DNA from: Streptomyces sp. BA2
Lineage (GTDB): Bacteria; Actinomycetota; Actinomycetes; Streptomycetales; Streptomycetaceae
Reading direction: 5' to 3'
DNA: 64,000 nucleotides
Assembly: GCF_009769735.1 (NCBI RefSeq)
Contig: NZ_WSRO01000002.1
Span: 1,054,001 to 1,118,000, forward strand
Of this stretch, positions 1 to 8,381 are shown piece after piece. The notes beneath the pieces were generated by a model. That model made no database searches, was not told where the DNA came from, and was given only the letters and a program-made list of their open reading frames with translations. Both the position numbers and the translations under genes were made by a program. Numbering within the stretch: the first letter of the stretch is position 1; every line of letters starts with the position of its first letter.

Positions 1-1
1 T

Positions 2-35
2 CCGGTCACAGATTCGCGGACCGCAGTGTGACCGG
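2..35. terminator. Hairpin at the left edge, possible terminator of the LAL regulator gene
   Basis: A perfect 9-bp inverted repeat (CCGGTCACA at 2-10, TGTGACCGG at 27-35) with a 16-nt loop. It lies about 130 nt past the stop of the leftward LuxR gene. There is no T-run, as is common in Streptomyces terminators. It could equally be an operator for a gene beyond the edge. The 1-165 gap otherwise shows no supported gene. Confidence 0.35.
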
Positions 36-165
36 CCGCCGCGTAGAAACGGAAAACGCATCGCGGAGAAACGCAGACGCATGCGGAACGAGCCCACTCG
101 GTCCGGGAGAGGAGATGCAGGCCGTGGTCACCAACCCGCGCGGCGACCTGCACCTCCCGCACCGT

Positions 166-3069
166 CTAGACCACGCGCAGACGGTCGCGGGCCTCGCCGT
201 CCTTCCGCCCGTCGCGGCGCCCTTCGCGGTGCCCCTCCCGCCTGCCGGGGCCCGCGACGGGTACGGGAACGGGGCTGAGTTTCGCCGCCAGGTCCGCCCG
301 GCGCTGGACGGCGAGCTTGCGGTAGGCGCGCGTGAGGTGCTGCTCGACGGTGCTGATCGTGATGAACAGCTTGTCGGCGATCTGCCGGTTGGTGTGGCCG
401 CGTGCCGCGAGCGTCGCCACGCGCAGCTCCGCGCCGCTGAGGTCGTCGGCCTTGCGGCGGGCTCCGGACGGCCACGGCTGCTCGGCAGGAAGGGCGTTGC
501 CGGTGTCGGCGACCGGCAACGCCCTGGGGACGGGAACCCCGCACTCCCGCCCCAGCTGCTGCGCCTTGCGGGCCAGAGCCCGTGCCTGACCGCCGTTGCC
601 CAGCTCGCGGTGGGCGCGGGCCAGCTCGTCCGTCGCGCGGGCCAGTTCCACGCGGTGACCGCGCTCCCGCAGGATCTCGATGGCTTCGCCCAGGAGCACG
701 GGCCTGCGTCCGGGGTGGAGAGCGCTCGCGAGGACCCGCAGCGAGACGCCACGCGTCCAGGCGTGCCCGGCGCCTCCCCCGTCGGCCAGGGCCAGTTGCT
801 CCTGCGCGAGAGTCCTGGCCCGGGCTGCCTCGCCGAGCAGCAGATGGGCCTCGGCCGCGTCCGTCCGCCACGGAACCAGCGCGGGCAGGTCGAACTCCCA
901 GCGGGTCATGAGGTCGCCGCACGTGTGGAAGTCGTCGAGCGCGGCATAGGGGCGCCCGGCGGCGAGGTAGTAGTGACCGCGCGCCCGGAGGTAGAGCAGC
1001 CCGTCGGGGGTGTGGAACGCCGTCTCCGGTATGGGGACGCTCAGTTGGGCCGCGGCCTCCTCCAGACGGCCCATGGCGGTCTTGGTGAGGACCGAGGTGG
1101 CGACCGGCGATGCGACGGCCACACCCCAGCCCTCGGGCGGGACGAGCGTGATCGCCAGGTGCGCCGCCTCCTCCGCCGCGGCGAGAGAGCCGAGCCTGAG
1201 TTCGATGCGTGCGTTGGTCGCGGCGAGCAGGGCCTGCCACATGGGTGCGTGGCGCTCGGCGGCTTCCTTGCGGAGGGTCTCGCACCAGAAGGCCGCGGTG
1301 TCCAGGCGGTCGGCCAGGACAAGGGAGTTCAGGGCCACGACGAGCGCGGTCAGCGTGCCGTCGTCGAGGCGGGTGCTCTGCAGGATCTGCTCCGCCCGGA
1401 CCACCACGTCATCGCCCGCCCCCTCCAGTACGGCCTTCATCAGGGTGGCCGCGCGCTGTTGGGGGCTGCGGGCGGGCGGGCGCACACGCCGTGCGGCGTC
1501 GGAGTGGCGGGCGCGGGTTCGCGCGGAGCCGGGGAGCCCGGGATATTCGTACGCCATCCAGGAGCGCACGCAGTCGAGCCGGTGCGAGGCTTCCGCGCCG
1601 GGGTGCTCGCAGGGCTCGGTGCCGCCCCGCTCGACGGCATCCAGTATCTCCAGGGCCGGGCCGGCCTGCCCGAACCACAGCAGGTGGCCGACGAGTTCAC
1701 CGGCCTGCCGGTCGCCGAGTCCGCCGTCGAGCGCGTCCGCGGTGAGCTCGGGCAGGTGCCGGGCCGCGGTGGCCGGGTTGAGCCGCCAGCCGGCCCTGAT
1801 CAGTGCCTCCCTGATGGCCACGGACTGCCGGGCGTCGGTGCAGGTGTCGCGGGCGGCGCGCAGGCAGGTGAGGGCCAGTTCGACCTCGTCGTCGGCGAGC
1901 GCGCGCTCGGCGGCTTCGAAGAGCGTGCCGAGCGCCCACGCGGCGTCGATGGGCTCGGCCGCGATCAGATGCTGCACCACCACGGTCGCCGCCTCGCCGT
2001 GCTCGTGCAGCACTTGGGCGACGCGGGCCTCGAGGCGGGCGCGATGTGCGGGCTCCATGCTCCGCAGGACCGCGGCCCTGCCCGCTTCGTGGCGGAACCA
2101 GCCGGAGTCGAGCAGTCCCGCGTCGTTCAGGGCGCGCAGGCTGCGGTGGACCGACTCCCGGCTGGTTCCCAGGACTTCCACCAGCTCGGCGAGCGGCACG
2201 TCCTGGCCGACCACCGCAAGGGCCCACGCCGTGCGCCGCGTCGACACGTCACTGCGGTACAGGCCCGTGGCGACGGCCTGTGCGAAGGCTTCGCCCGGCA
2301 CCAGAGCCGCGGAGCCGCATCCGCCGCCTCCCGCCGCACGGCGGTCCTCGATCAACGCCCGGGTGAGGAGCGGGTTCCCGCCGCCCGTCCGGTGAAGGTC
2401 CGAGACGAGCTGGCGCGTCCCCCACCCCTCGTCCCCGAATCCGGAGATCATTTCGGCCACTCCCTGCCGCTCCAGTGGTCCGAGCCTGATATTGCGGCAG
2501 CCCGGCAGACGCAGCAAGTCGACGTGTAATCGCGTATTTCCGGCCAGAAATCCGCTGTTCTCTCCCAGGACCACCAGAATGCGGCTGGCGTCGAGCCTGC
2601 GGGCCAGGTACAGGACGCATTCCAGGGAGTGGCCGTCGGCATGGTGCACGTCGTCGATGCTGAGCACCACCGGCCTTTCCCTGGACTGTTCAAGGACAAT
2701 CCCGCAGAGCTTGGGAACCTCATTCATCACGACGGCCGGCACCACCCCCTCGGCCCGCCGAATCTGCGCGGCCACCGCCATCAGGTCCACAAGGCGAGCC
2801 GCCCGCTTGGCGTCGGCCCCCGGCAGATCCGCGCCGAGCAGCAACTGCCCCATCACGCCAAGAGGCAGGTCGCTCTCCGCCTCCGACGCTGTGGCCTGCA
2901 GAAACAACGCCCCGGCAGCGGTTGCGCGTTCACCGAAAGCCCGCAGCAACGCGGTTTTCCCGCTGGCCACCGCGCCGCTTACCAATAGCACTCCGCCATG
3001 CCCCGCCATACAGGCGTTGAGCATGCCGTCCATGATCGAGAACTCTTCCTCACGGTCCACCAAGTTCAT
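166..3069 (-). CDS. LuxR-family transcriptional regulator, large ATP-binding (LAL) type
   Basis: A 967-aa protein with LAL architecture. A P-loop (GAVASGKT, residues 32-39) and a Walker-B-like strand (VLSIDDVHH, near residue 138) form an N-terminal ATPase. A long helical, TPR-like middle follows, and a LuxR/GerE helix-turn-helix lies at about residues 875-930 (GHTNRQIADKLFITISTVEQ). The tail after the HTH is low-complexity Arg/Gly/Asp and may be dispensable. The ATG is preceded by GGGAG. LAL proteins typically sense a ligand or nucleotide state and activate neighbouring catabolic or secondary-metabolite operons. Here no operon is directly attached, and the target may lie beyond the left edge. 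The family call is firm; ligand and targets are unknown. Confidence 0.9.
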   Translation of the reverse strand: MNLVDREEEFSIMDGMLNACMAGHGGVLLVSGAVASGKTALLRAFGERATAAGALFLQATASEAESDLPLGVMGQLLLGADLPGADAKRAARLVDLMAVAAQIRRAEGVVPAVVMNEVPKLCGIVLEQSRERPVVLSIDDVHHADGHSLECVLYLARRLDASRILVVLGENSGFLAGNTRLHVDLLRLPGCRNIRLGPLERQGVAEMISGFGDEGWGTRQLVSDLHRTGGGNPLLTRALIEDRRAAGGGGCGSAALVPGEAFAQAVATGLYRSDVSTRRTAWALAVVGQDVPLAELVEVLGTSRESVHRSLRALNDAGLLDSGWFRHEAGRAAVLRSMEPAHRARLEARVAQVLHEHGEAATVVVQHLIAAEPIDAAWALGTLFEAAERALADDEVELALTCLRAARDTCTDARQSVAIREALIRAGWRLNPATAARHLPELTADALDGGLGDRQAGELVGHLLWFGQAGPALEILDAVERGGTEPCEHPGAEASHRLDCVRSWMAYEYPGLPGSARTRARHSDAARRVRPPARSPQQRAATLMKAVLEGAGDDVVVRAEQILQSTRLDDGTLTALVVALNSLVLADRLDTAAFWCETLRKEAAERHAPMWQALLAATNARIELRLGSLAAAEEAAHLAITLVPPEGWGVAVASPVATSVLTKTAMGRLEEAAAQLSVPIPETAFHTPDGLLYLRARGHYYLAAGRPYAALDDFHTCGDLMTRWEFDLPALVPWRTDAAEAHLLLGEAARARTLAQEQLALADGGGAGHAWTRGVSLRVLASALHPGRRPVLLGEAIEILRERGHRVELARATDELARAHRELGNGGQARALARKAQQLGRECGVPVPRALPVADTGNALPAEQPWPSGARRKADDLSGAELRVATLAARGHTNRQIADKLFITISTVEQHLTRAYRKLAVQRRADLAAKLSPVPVPVAGPGRREGHREGRRDGRKDGEARDRLRVV

Positions 3070-3458
3070 GAGCCGACTTCTCCCCCGCGCCTGACGGCTG
3101 ATCCTAGAGCGGCCGGACGGTCAGCCGGATCCCACCTTTCGACTTGCCCGGCCACTTGCTTGAAGACTCTGCCATATCTGAAAATCAACCACCAGCGTCA
3201 TTTGACTCAATGATGTCGAATAACCGTCGCGAACGCGCCACTTGGCCGATGACCGGACTTCCCTGTTCCATATCGACGGGAAACTCCTGCGGTATTGCCG
3301 ATGATGCGGAAACCAATGGAATTTCGGAAGGCTCACCCGGGTCCGCGCGAAGGGACAGCAGAGGCGGCGGAGAACACCCGTGACGGCTGAACCGAGGGGA
3401 CGATTGGCGCGATCGGCACGGCCCGGTCGCACGGGGTGTGACTGATTCATCGCCCTCG
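3070..3458. other. Intergenic region upstream of the LAL regulator gene
   Basis: A 389-bp stretch that is less GC-rich than its surroundings, especially 3160-3350, as expected for a promoter region of the leftward LAL gene. No reading frame here has a convincing start, ribosome site or recognisable protein. I could not place a confident -35/-10 pair. Confidence 0.5.
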
Positions 3459-3512
3459 CGCACCCGCCTTCATGGACTGGCACACCCACCTTCATGGACT
3501 GGCGCACCCGCC
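3459..3512. repeat. 22-bp tandem repeat, two copies plus a partial third
   Basis: Unit 1 at 3459-3480 and unit 2 at 3481-3502 differ at two positions. Ten bases of a third copy follow at 3503-3512. Each unit contains TTCATGGACTGG. The repeat runs directly into the 5' end of the methyltransferase remnant and supplies its ATG, so it probably arose during or after decay of this locus. Confidence 0.8.
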
Positions 3513-3744
3513 GACTGGTCAGCAGCCCCGAGGGGATGACCGACTACATCCAGGCGGATGTCCGTGAGCCGCTGGAGATCCTCGGACACGCCCGCGGTCT
3601 CCTCGACTTCGACTGCCCGATCGCCCTCTCCCTCATCGCTCTCATGCACTTCCTGCCCGACAACTAGGACCCGTACGGCATCGTGAGCACGCTCCTGGAC
3701 GCCCTGCCCTCCGGCATCTACGCGGCGGTGGCGCGCATCCCCTG
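3494..3744 (+). pseudogene. Remnant of a SAV2177/DUF574-type SAM-dependent methyltransferase
   Basis: The forward frame reads SSPEGMTDYIQADVREP, then LLDFD, then PIALSLIALMHFLPD. It then meets a TAG at 3667-3669 and continues in frame as DPYGIVSTLLDALPSG before a TGA. These strings match the central SAM-binding part of the SAV2177-like methyltransferase family abundant in Streptomyces, as I know the family from memory. Only about 80 of the usual roughly 270 residues remain: the N-terminus, first SAM motif and C-terminus are missing, and the stop interrupts the D-D/N-x-D-P-Y-G-I-V segment. The ATG comes from the tandem repeat, not from a native start. It is almost certainly non-functional. Confidence 0.75.
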
Positions 3745-3855
3745 ACCGGCAGTCGACGCCCCAGGTCCCGCCCCGGTGTCCAGCTCCCGCGCGAGCCGAC
3801 GCATGGTCACGCTGCCCAGGCCCTCGGCGCGCACGATCTCCACCGCGGGTGTCAT
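3718..3855 (-). pseudogene. Stub of a TetR-family regulator (first HTH helices only)
   Basis: The reverse strand from ATG 3855 reads EIVRAEGLGSVTMRRLAREL, the standard helix 1-2 segment of TetR_N domains. After about 28 residues the resemblance stops, where the DNA meets the tail of the methyltransferase remnant on the other strand. A 45-codon frame ends at 3718. It lacks the recognition helix and the whole ligand-binding domain, so it cannot act as a normal TetR repressor. With the neighbouring remnant it marks a deletion or recombination scar. Confidence 0.65.
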
Positions 3856-4018
3856 ACGACCAGAGGCGGCGTCCCCACTGCCAGGAGCTTGATTGACGAT
3901 CAGCGAGGGCGGGCATCACGGTGGGGCAGGATCGGCCGCGCAAGACATGCCGCGGCCCCGGTGAGCGGAATGTCGTCGCGAGCACGCCGGTTGTCCCAGG
4001 GGAGGGAAGTGAGTCGCC

Positions 4019-4435
4019 ATGCGTGCGCACAAGCGCGCCCATCGGCACGTCGCCCGCGTTGAGTACGTACTGCCACAGGAAGCCGCATCGGCCGGCCGGG
4101 CGCGGAAGTTGACCTCCGCGTTCCTCACCCGGCCACGTCGGCATCTGACAGAAGTGGACTCGGAGCGGGTGGACGACGCCACGCTGATCGTGTCGGAACT
4201 CGTCGCCAATGCCACCCAGCACGGCCAGAGTCCCTGCCGTCTGCGCCTTGAGGTGTCCGACGACAAGGTGACGGTCGAGGTCCACGACGCGAGTCCCGTC
4301 GGCCCGCGCGTGCTCAAGCCGAGCACCGAGCGGGACAGCGGACGGGGCCTGGCGATGGTGCGTCACCTCTCCGCGCGCCTGGAGGTCGTCGGCAGCGGGC
4401 GACGCGGCAAGGCCGTTCGGGCGGTGCTCGCCTGA
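4019..4435 (+). CDS. RsbW-like ATP-binding protein (anti-sigma-factor-type HATPase)
   Basis: A 138-aa single-domain GHKL ATPase. The N box is ELVANATQHG (about residues 61-70) and the G-box region is GRGLAMVRHLSARLEVV near the C-terminus. Length and layout match the many small RsbW/SpoIIAB-like proteins of Streptomyces, some of which phosphorylate anti-sigma antagonists or bind sigma factors. No sigma factor or antagonist gene is adjacent, so its partner is unknown. A GGGAGG run lies about 12 nt before the ATG, which is long but acceptable spacing. Confidence 0.85.
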   Translation: MRAHKRAHRHVARVEYVLPQEAASAGRARKLTSAFLTRPRRHLTEVDSERVDDATLIVSELVANATQHGQSPCRLRLEVSDDKVTVEVHDASPVGPRVLKPSTERDSGRGLAMVRHLSARLEVVGSGRRGKAVRAVLA

Positions 4436-4525
4436 GGCCATTCGGGGGGGGTGCGCCCGACGGCCCTGAGCGTCGCGGCCTCGGCTGCAACCTCCTCGCA
4501 ACCTTGCCCGGAGTTGGATGGGCCC

Positions 4526-4882
4526 ATGACCGATACTCCATGCGTGGAGCTGACCCCTGCCGCCGCCGATCTGCTGCGGCGGCTGCGCGAGGCCCACGGC
4601 CCGCTGATGTTCCATCAGTCCGGCGGATGCTGCGACGGCAGCGCGCCCATGTGCTATCCGGAGGGTGAGTTCCGCACCGGCGGCTCCGATGTGCGCCTGG
4701 CGTCGCTGACCGTGGAGGGGGTGGCGGAACCGGTCGCCTTCTGGATGTCGAAGAGCCAGTACGACGTGTGGAGCCACACCCGGCTGATCGTGGACGTGGT
4801 GCCGGGCCGTGGCAGCGGCTTCTCCCTCGAAGCCCCGGAAGGCGTACGTTTCCTCATCCGTTCCCGGTTGGTCGGTACCTAG
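4526..4882 (+). CDS. DUF779 domain protein
   Basis: A 118-aa protein spanning essentially one DUF779 domain. Recognisable features are the FHQSGGCCDGSAPMC cluster (cysteines and acidic residues), the GxSDVxLxxL strand, FWMSKSQYDVWSHT and a GRGSGFSLE turn near the end. DUF779 genes often neighbour aldehyde dehydrogenase genes, but none lies here and the function is not established. An upstream in-frame start at 4451 adds residues foreign to the family, so I chose the ATG at 4526. Confidence 0.85.
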   Translation: MTDTPCVELTPAAADLLRRLREAHGPLMFHQSGGCCDGSAPMCYPEGEFRTGGSDVRLASLTVEGVAEPVAFWMSKSQYDVWSHTRLIVDVVPGRGSGFSLEAPEGVRFLIRSRLVGT

Positions 4883-4930
4883 CCACCGGTCCTGCACCCG
4901 TCCGGCGCTCCCCTCTGGTGCACTTTCTGA

Positions 4931-4955
4931 CCGACCCTCAGACTGAGGCGGTCGG
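4931..4955. terminator. Bulged hairpin between the DUF779 and glycosidase genes
   Basis: CCGAC (4931-4935) and CCTCA (4936-4940) can pair with GTCGG (4951-4955) and TGAGG (4944-4948) around a 3-nt loop, with a 2-nt bulge. It could end DUF779 transcription or shape the leader of the next gene, whose ribosome site starts about 20 nt later. No T-run follows. Confidence 0.35.
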
Positions 4956-4983
4956 CTGGCCAGGAAGACTTCAGGGGGCATGC

Positions 4984-6267
4984 GTGACATCACGGCGCAA
5001 GCACATCTTGGGACGGTTCAGAACGGCGAGAGCGGCGCTCTCGATAGTGACGGCATTCGGCACGCTGGCCGGTGCGGCTCTGATGGGAGCGGCACCGGCC
5101 GGCGGCGTGGAGGCGGACGGGAAGACGGCCGCGTCGCGGATCGCACCGGGCGTGCAGTACCGGCACTTCGACATCCCGGCCTCTCACGGCATGGCCCGCG
5201 CGCATCTGCTCGACGTCGACCTGAGTGATCCGCGCACGGGCGTCGACCTGCTCTATCCGGGTGCGGTGGGCGCCCGCTCCGTCGTCTCCGCGCTCGCGGA
5301 CGGTGCGGGGGCGGTCGGCGGGATCAACGGCGACTTCTTCAACATCTCCGAGACCCAGCATCCGGGCGTCGAGCCCACCGGCGCGCCCGTCGGCCCCGCG
5401 GTCGCACGCGGCCGGGCCCTCAAGGCGGCGGTGCCGAACGGTCAGCGCTTCGGGCCCGCGATGCCTCCGGGCGTGACGACCCAAGCCGTGCTCGGCGTGG
5501 GCTTCGACCGCCGGGCCCGCATGGACAACCTCCGCCTCGACGGTGAAGTACGGACCCCGCAGACACGGTTGCCGCTCGGCGGGCTCAATCAGTACGCCCT
5601 CCCGGTGGGTTCCGTCGGCGCGTTCACCAGCGACTGGGGCAGCACATCGCGGGTGCGCTCCACCTGCGGCACCGACACCAACCGCGGCGCTCCCTGCAGC
5701 ACGGACACCCACGAGGTGGCGGTGCGCGGCGGCCGTGTCGTGGACTCCGCCGGCACACCCGGCAGCGGTCCGGTCGCCCGCGGCACGACGGTCCTCGTGG
5801 GACGCGAGGCGGGCGCTCAGGAGTTGCGCAAGCTCGCGATCGGTGACCGGGTGCTGGTCAGGCACCGCCTGGTGGCGGCCGAGTCGCGCGTCGCGTTCCG
5901 CTTCGCGCTCGGCGGCTTCCCCGTCCTGCGCGACGGCGCCCCGCTGCCGGGCCTCGACTCCGTCACATCGGCCGTGCGGACGGCCGCGGGCATCTCCGAC
6001 GACGGCCGACGCCTCCTGCTGCTCTCCCTGGACGGCTCCCCCGAGTTCCGTACGGGGCTGACCATCGCCGAAGTCGCGGACACCCTGCGGGGGTTGGGCG
6101 CGCGGGACGGCTTCAGCCTGGACGGCGGCGGCTCCTCCACCCTGGCCTCGTCCACCACCCTGGTCGCGAGGGCCCCGGGCGCGGAATCAGTCACCGTACG
6201 CAACAACCCGAGCGGCGGCGTGGAACGCGCGGTACCGAACGGGATCGGCGTGTTCTCCGGGGGCTGA
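4984..6267 (+). CDS. Secreted phosphodiester glycosidase family protein (NAGPA domain)
   Basis: A 427-aa protein with an N-terminal signal peptide (basic RRK start, hydrophobic stretch, AAPAGG cleavage region near residue 40). The C-terminal half is a NAGPA-type domain: INGDFF near residue 115, RTAAGISDDGRRLLLLSLDG, and the hallmark GFSLDGGGSSTL. The family is named after the human uncovering enzyme that removes GlcNAc from a phosphodiester. Bacterial members are thought to act on cell-surface glycan phosphodiesters, but their substrates are mostly unknown. The GTG start at 4984 has GGGGG six bases upstream; the longer frame from 4768 overlaps DUF779 and was rejected. Confidence 0.85.
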   Translation: MTSRRKHILGRFRTARAALSIVTAFGTLAGAALMGAAPAGGVEADGKTAASRIAPGVQYRHFDIPASHGMARAHLLDVDLSDPRTGVDLLYPGAVGARSVVSALADGAGAVGGINGDFFNISETQHPGVEPTGAPVGPAVARGRALKAAVPNGQRFGPAMPPGVTTQAVLGVGFDRRARMDNLRLDGEVRTPQTRLPLGGLNQYALPVGSVGAFTSDWGSTSRVRSTCGTDTNRGAPCSTDTHEVAVRGGRVVDSAGTPGSGPVARGTTVLVGREAGAQELRKLAIGDRVLVRHRLVAAESRVAFRFALGGFPVLRDGAPLPGLDSVTSAVRTAAGISDDGRRLLLLSLDGSPEFRTGLTIAEVADTLRGLGARDGFSLDGGGSSTLASSTTLVARAPGAESVTVRNNPSGGVERAVPNGIGVFSGG

Positions 6268-6462
6268 TCACGGCTGCAGGCCGCTGACGATGTCCGCGGC
6301 GGCCGTGACCCCGTTGTGGATGGTCGGCGCCATGCTCGAACTCGCCAGATAGAAGCCGAGCAGCGCACAGACCAGGGCGTGCGAGAACTTCAGCGCGCCG
6401 TTGCGCAGAAAGACCACTGCCAGGATCACGAGCAGCAGCACCACAGAGACCGAAATGGCCAT
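6268..6462 (-). CDS. Small membrane protein, function unknown
   Basis: A 64-aa protein with two predicted membrane segments, residues about 3-18 (ISVSVVLLLVILAVVF) and 25-45 (LVCALLGFYLASSSMAP). I chose the ATG at 6462 because GGAGGAGG sits about 10 nt upstream; an in-frame start at 6483 would bury that ribosome site. I have a general impression of similar short hydrophobic proteins in Streptomyces but cannot name a family. It lies in the same orientation as the GDPD-like gene upstream, 135 bp away, so co-transcription is possible. Confidence 0.65.
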   Translation of the reverse strand: MAISVSVVLLLVILAVVFLRNGALKFSHALVCALLGFYLASSSMAPTIHNGVTAAADIVSGLQP

Positions 6463-6597
6463 GGGGACAACCTCCTCCGCCACGTCAACACCGCGGCTTT
6501 CGGCCGAGTGTGGCGTAGCGGAGGGACCGTCCGGGCGACCGGCATGTCCTCCGAACGGGTGTTATGTGCCGGGGCGTTGCTTCAGCCGCGCCGGGCC

Positions 6598-7455
6598 CTA
6601 CTGCCCGTGGGCGTCGAGGAACGCCTCGAGCCCCGCAAGGTCATCCGTGTTCAAGTGGTCGACGCCGGCGGCGAGGAGCTCACCCCATACCGCGTCACGT
6701 GCCGGGCCCGCCAGATCGGGCGTCGCCCAGAAGCGGACGCGCTGCCCGCGTTTGTGGGCGGCTCCGACGATGGAGCGCAGCTTGTCGCGCTCGGCCGCGG
6801 GGATCGCGCCGACGCCCCGCCAGCTGAAGTTGAGCGTCCAGTTGTCGCTGATCAGCGGGATGAACGAGGCGGGCGCCGGGCCGCCCAGATCGGCGAGACG
6901 GCCGTCGTAGAAGGCGCGGCGCACGCGCTGGGCCTCCATCGGCGCGCGGGCGGCCCGGTCGCCGGAGATCACCGCGGTCACGGGTCCGCGGCGCACCTTG
7001 CCGTGGGAGTACGTGGTGAACAGGTGCCGGTAGCGCCGCAGATGCCGGTCGAGTTCCAGGTACGTCGCCGCGCCCTCGGTCTTGATGTCGATCAGGAGCT
7101 GGAAGGGGGTGCGGTGGTAACCCCGGTACACGGAGCCGTGGTTGGCGCGCACGCGGGCCGCCAGGGGGTCCAGGTAGAGGGATTCGAGAGTGCGGGCGGG
7201 ATCGAGGTCGATCGGGTCGTGCGCGACCAGGAGCTGCCCGTCGACGAGGTAGATGTCGGCCTCGACGCTGCCGAAGCGGTGGTCGAGCGCGTCGAACAGG
7301 GGCCGGGGGTGCTCGTAGTCGTTGTGCGCGTGGGCGCGGATGAGGGGACGGGGATGGTGCCCTCGCTCGGTGGCCTGGGCGTACGCGGGGACGGCGGCGG
7401 TGCCGGCGAGTGCGGCGCCGATGGTCAGGGCTCTACGACGGGTGATGAGTGCCAC
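6598..7455 (-). CDS. Exported glycerophosphodiester phosphodiesterase-like protein (PI-PLC/GDPD superfamily)
   Basis: A 285-aa TIM-barrel phosphodiesterase-like protein. It begins with a Tat-like signal (ITRRRALTIGAALAGTAAV). The catalytic layout fits the superfamily: HAHNDYEHPRPL (first His), EADIYLVDGQLLVAHD (metal acidic residues and second His), LLIDIKTEG, and VRFWATPD near the end. Members hydrolyse glycerophosphodiesters or related phospholipid head groups outside the membrane. The GTG start at 7455 has GGGAG five bases upstream; a start at 7512 would put 19 arginine-rich residues before the signal. The exact substrate cannot be told from sequence. Confidence 0.82.
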   Translation of the reverse strand: MALITRRRALTIGAALAGTAAVPAYAQATERGHHPRPLIRAHAHNDYEHPRPLFDALDHRFGSVEADIYLVDGQLLVAHDPIDLDPARTLESLYLDPLAARVRANHGSVYRGYHRTPFQLLIDIKTEGAATYLELDRHLRRYRHLFTTYSHGKVRRGPVTAVISGDRAARAPMEAQRVRRAFYDGRLADLGGPAPASFIPLISDNWTLNFSWRGVGAIPAAERDKLRSIVGAAHKRGQRVRFWATPDLAGPARDAVWGELLAAGVDHLNTDDLAGLEAFLDAHGQ

Positions 7456-7651
7456 AAAGACTCCCGGGAAGGGGCGATGACGACGGGCGGGCCTCAGTGA
7501 GTATGAGGCCATGCTCGCGTCAAGAAACCCCTTCGCTCCGGGAGTTGGCGCTATCGACGCCCTTCGTTCATTCCCGGAGCCGCGGGGCGACGCATGGCCG
7601 CCTCACACCACGTCACGGCGTCTCCTCCCGCTGCGCCGCCGCTTGCCGTCG

Positions 7652-7703
7652 GCGCCCCGTAAGGGGCGCGGGGAGCTGCGCGACCAGCCCCCACCGGCCC
7701 GCG
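7652..7703. repeat. Streptomyces-type intergenic repeat with a strong hairpin; likely terminator of the nik operon
   Basis: A perfect 7-bp stem with a GTAA loop (GCGCCCC 7652-7658, GGGGCGC 7663-7669) is followed by GGGGAGCTGCGCGACCAGCC and a CCGGCCCGCGG tail. From memory, close variants of this stretch recur in many intergenic regions of Streptomyces chromosomes. It lies just past the nikE stop at 7710, so it would also serve as a transcription terminator. The rest of the 7456-7709 gap shows nothing else convincing. Confidence 0.65.
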
Positions 7704-7709
7704 GTTCCG

Positions 7710-8381
7710 TCACCGCACCTCCAGCGGAGCGCTTAGCTCGGCCCAGTGGACGGTCCGCTCGCACCACCGCTCCAGGAGCACCCGGTCGTGCCCGACCGCG
7801 AGCAGTCCTGCGCCGCTCTCGCGCCGGTACTCCTCCACGGCGTGCACGAGTGCCGCCGTCGTCGAGGCGTCGAGCATCGCCGTCATCTCGTCGCAGATCA
7901 GCCAGCGCGGGCGGAGCACCAGGGCGCGGGCCAGGCAGGCGCGCTGGAGCTGGCCGTCACTGACCTCGTGCGGCCTGCGGCCCAGGAGGTCCTCGCCGAG
8001 GCCGACCGTGGCCGCCAGCTTCCGTACGCGCTCGGCGGCTTCGCTGCCGCGTCCGGTCGCACGGAGCGGCTCGGCGATCAGGTCCGTGAGGGTGAGGCGC
8101 GGGTCGGCGGAGAGGCGCGGCTGCTGGAAGACGACGCCGAAGGCGGTGCGCTGGGTGCGGGGGGCGCGGTGCCGCCAGCCGCGGGCGGGCGTGCCGTCGA
8201 TGACGACGCGGCCCGCGTCGGGCTTGTGAAGCAGGGCCGCGACCCGGGCCAGGGTCGACTTGCCGCAGCCGCTGGGGCCGAGAAGGCCGACGGAGGCGCC
8301 GGGCGCGAGCGTGAGGTCCACGCCGCGCATGACGGGGGCGCGGCGGTCGTATCCGGCGGTGATGGAACGGAGTTCAAGCAC
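7710..8381 (-). CDS. nikE: Nickel/peptide-type ABC transporter, second ATP-binding protein
   Basis: A 223-aa ABC ATPase. Walker A is GPSGCGKST. The signature reads VSDGQLQRA, a deviation from LSGGQ seen mostly in NikE/OppF-like subunits. Walker B is LICDEMTAMLD and the H-loop is VGHDR. The GTG start at 8381 overlaps the end of nikD by 8 bp; the longer frame from 8477 runs through nikD and was rejected. It is the last gene of the leftward operon nikA-B-C-D-E. NikD and NikE form the heterodimer that powers import through NikB and NikC at the membrane. The nickel assignment rests on the Nur-box-like site upstream of nikA; by sequence alone a di/oligopeptide importer is possible. Confidence 0.8.
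   Translation of the reverse strand: MLELRSITAGYDRRAPVMRGVDLTLAPGASVGLLGPSGCGKSTLARVAALLHKPDAGRVVIDGTPARGWRHRAPRTQRTAFGVVFQQPRLSADPRLTLTDLIAEPLRATGRGSEAAERVRKLAATVGLGEDLLGRRPHEVSDGQLQRACLARALVLRPRWLICDEMTAMLDASTTAALVHAVEEYRRESGAGLLAVGHDRVLLERWCERTVHWAELSAPLEVR

Noticed and set aside
28..2529. Long forward open frame (833 codons)
   Set aside because: Antisense to the LAL regulator, Gly/Arg/Val-rich with no recognisable domain, and no ribosome site.
3470..4993. Reverse open frame of 507 codons
   Set aside because: It crosses the pseudogene scar and is antisense to the ATP-binding and DUF779 genes; no domain is recognisable. The TetR stub is in a different frame.
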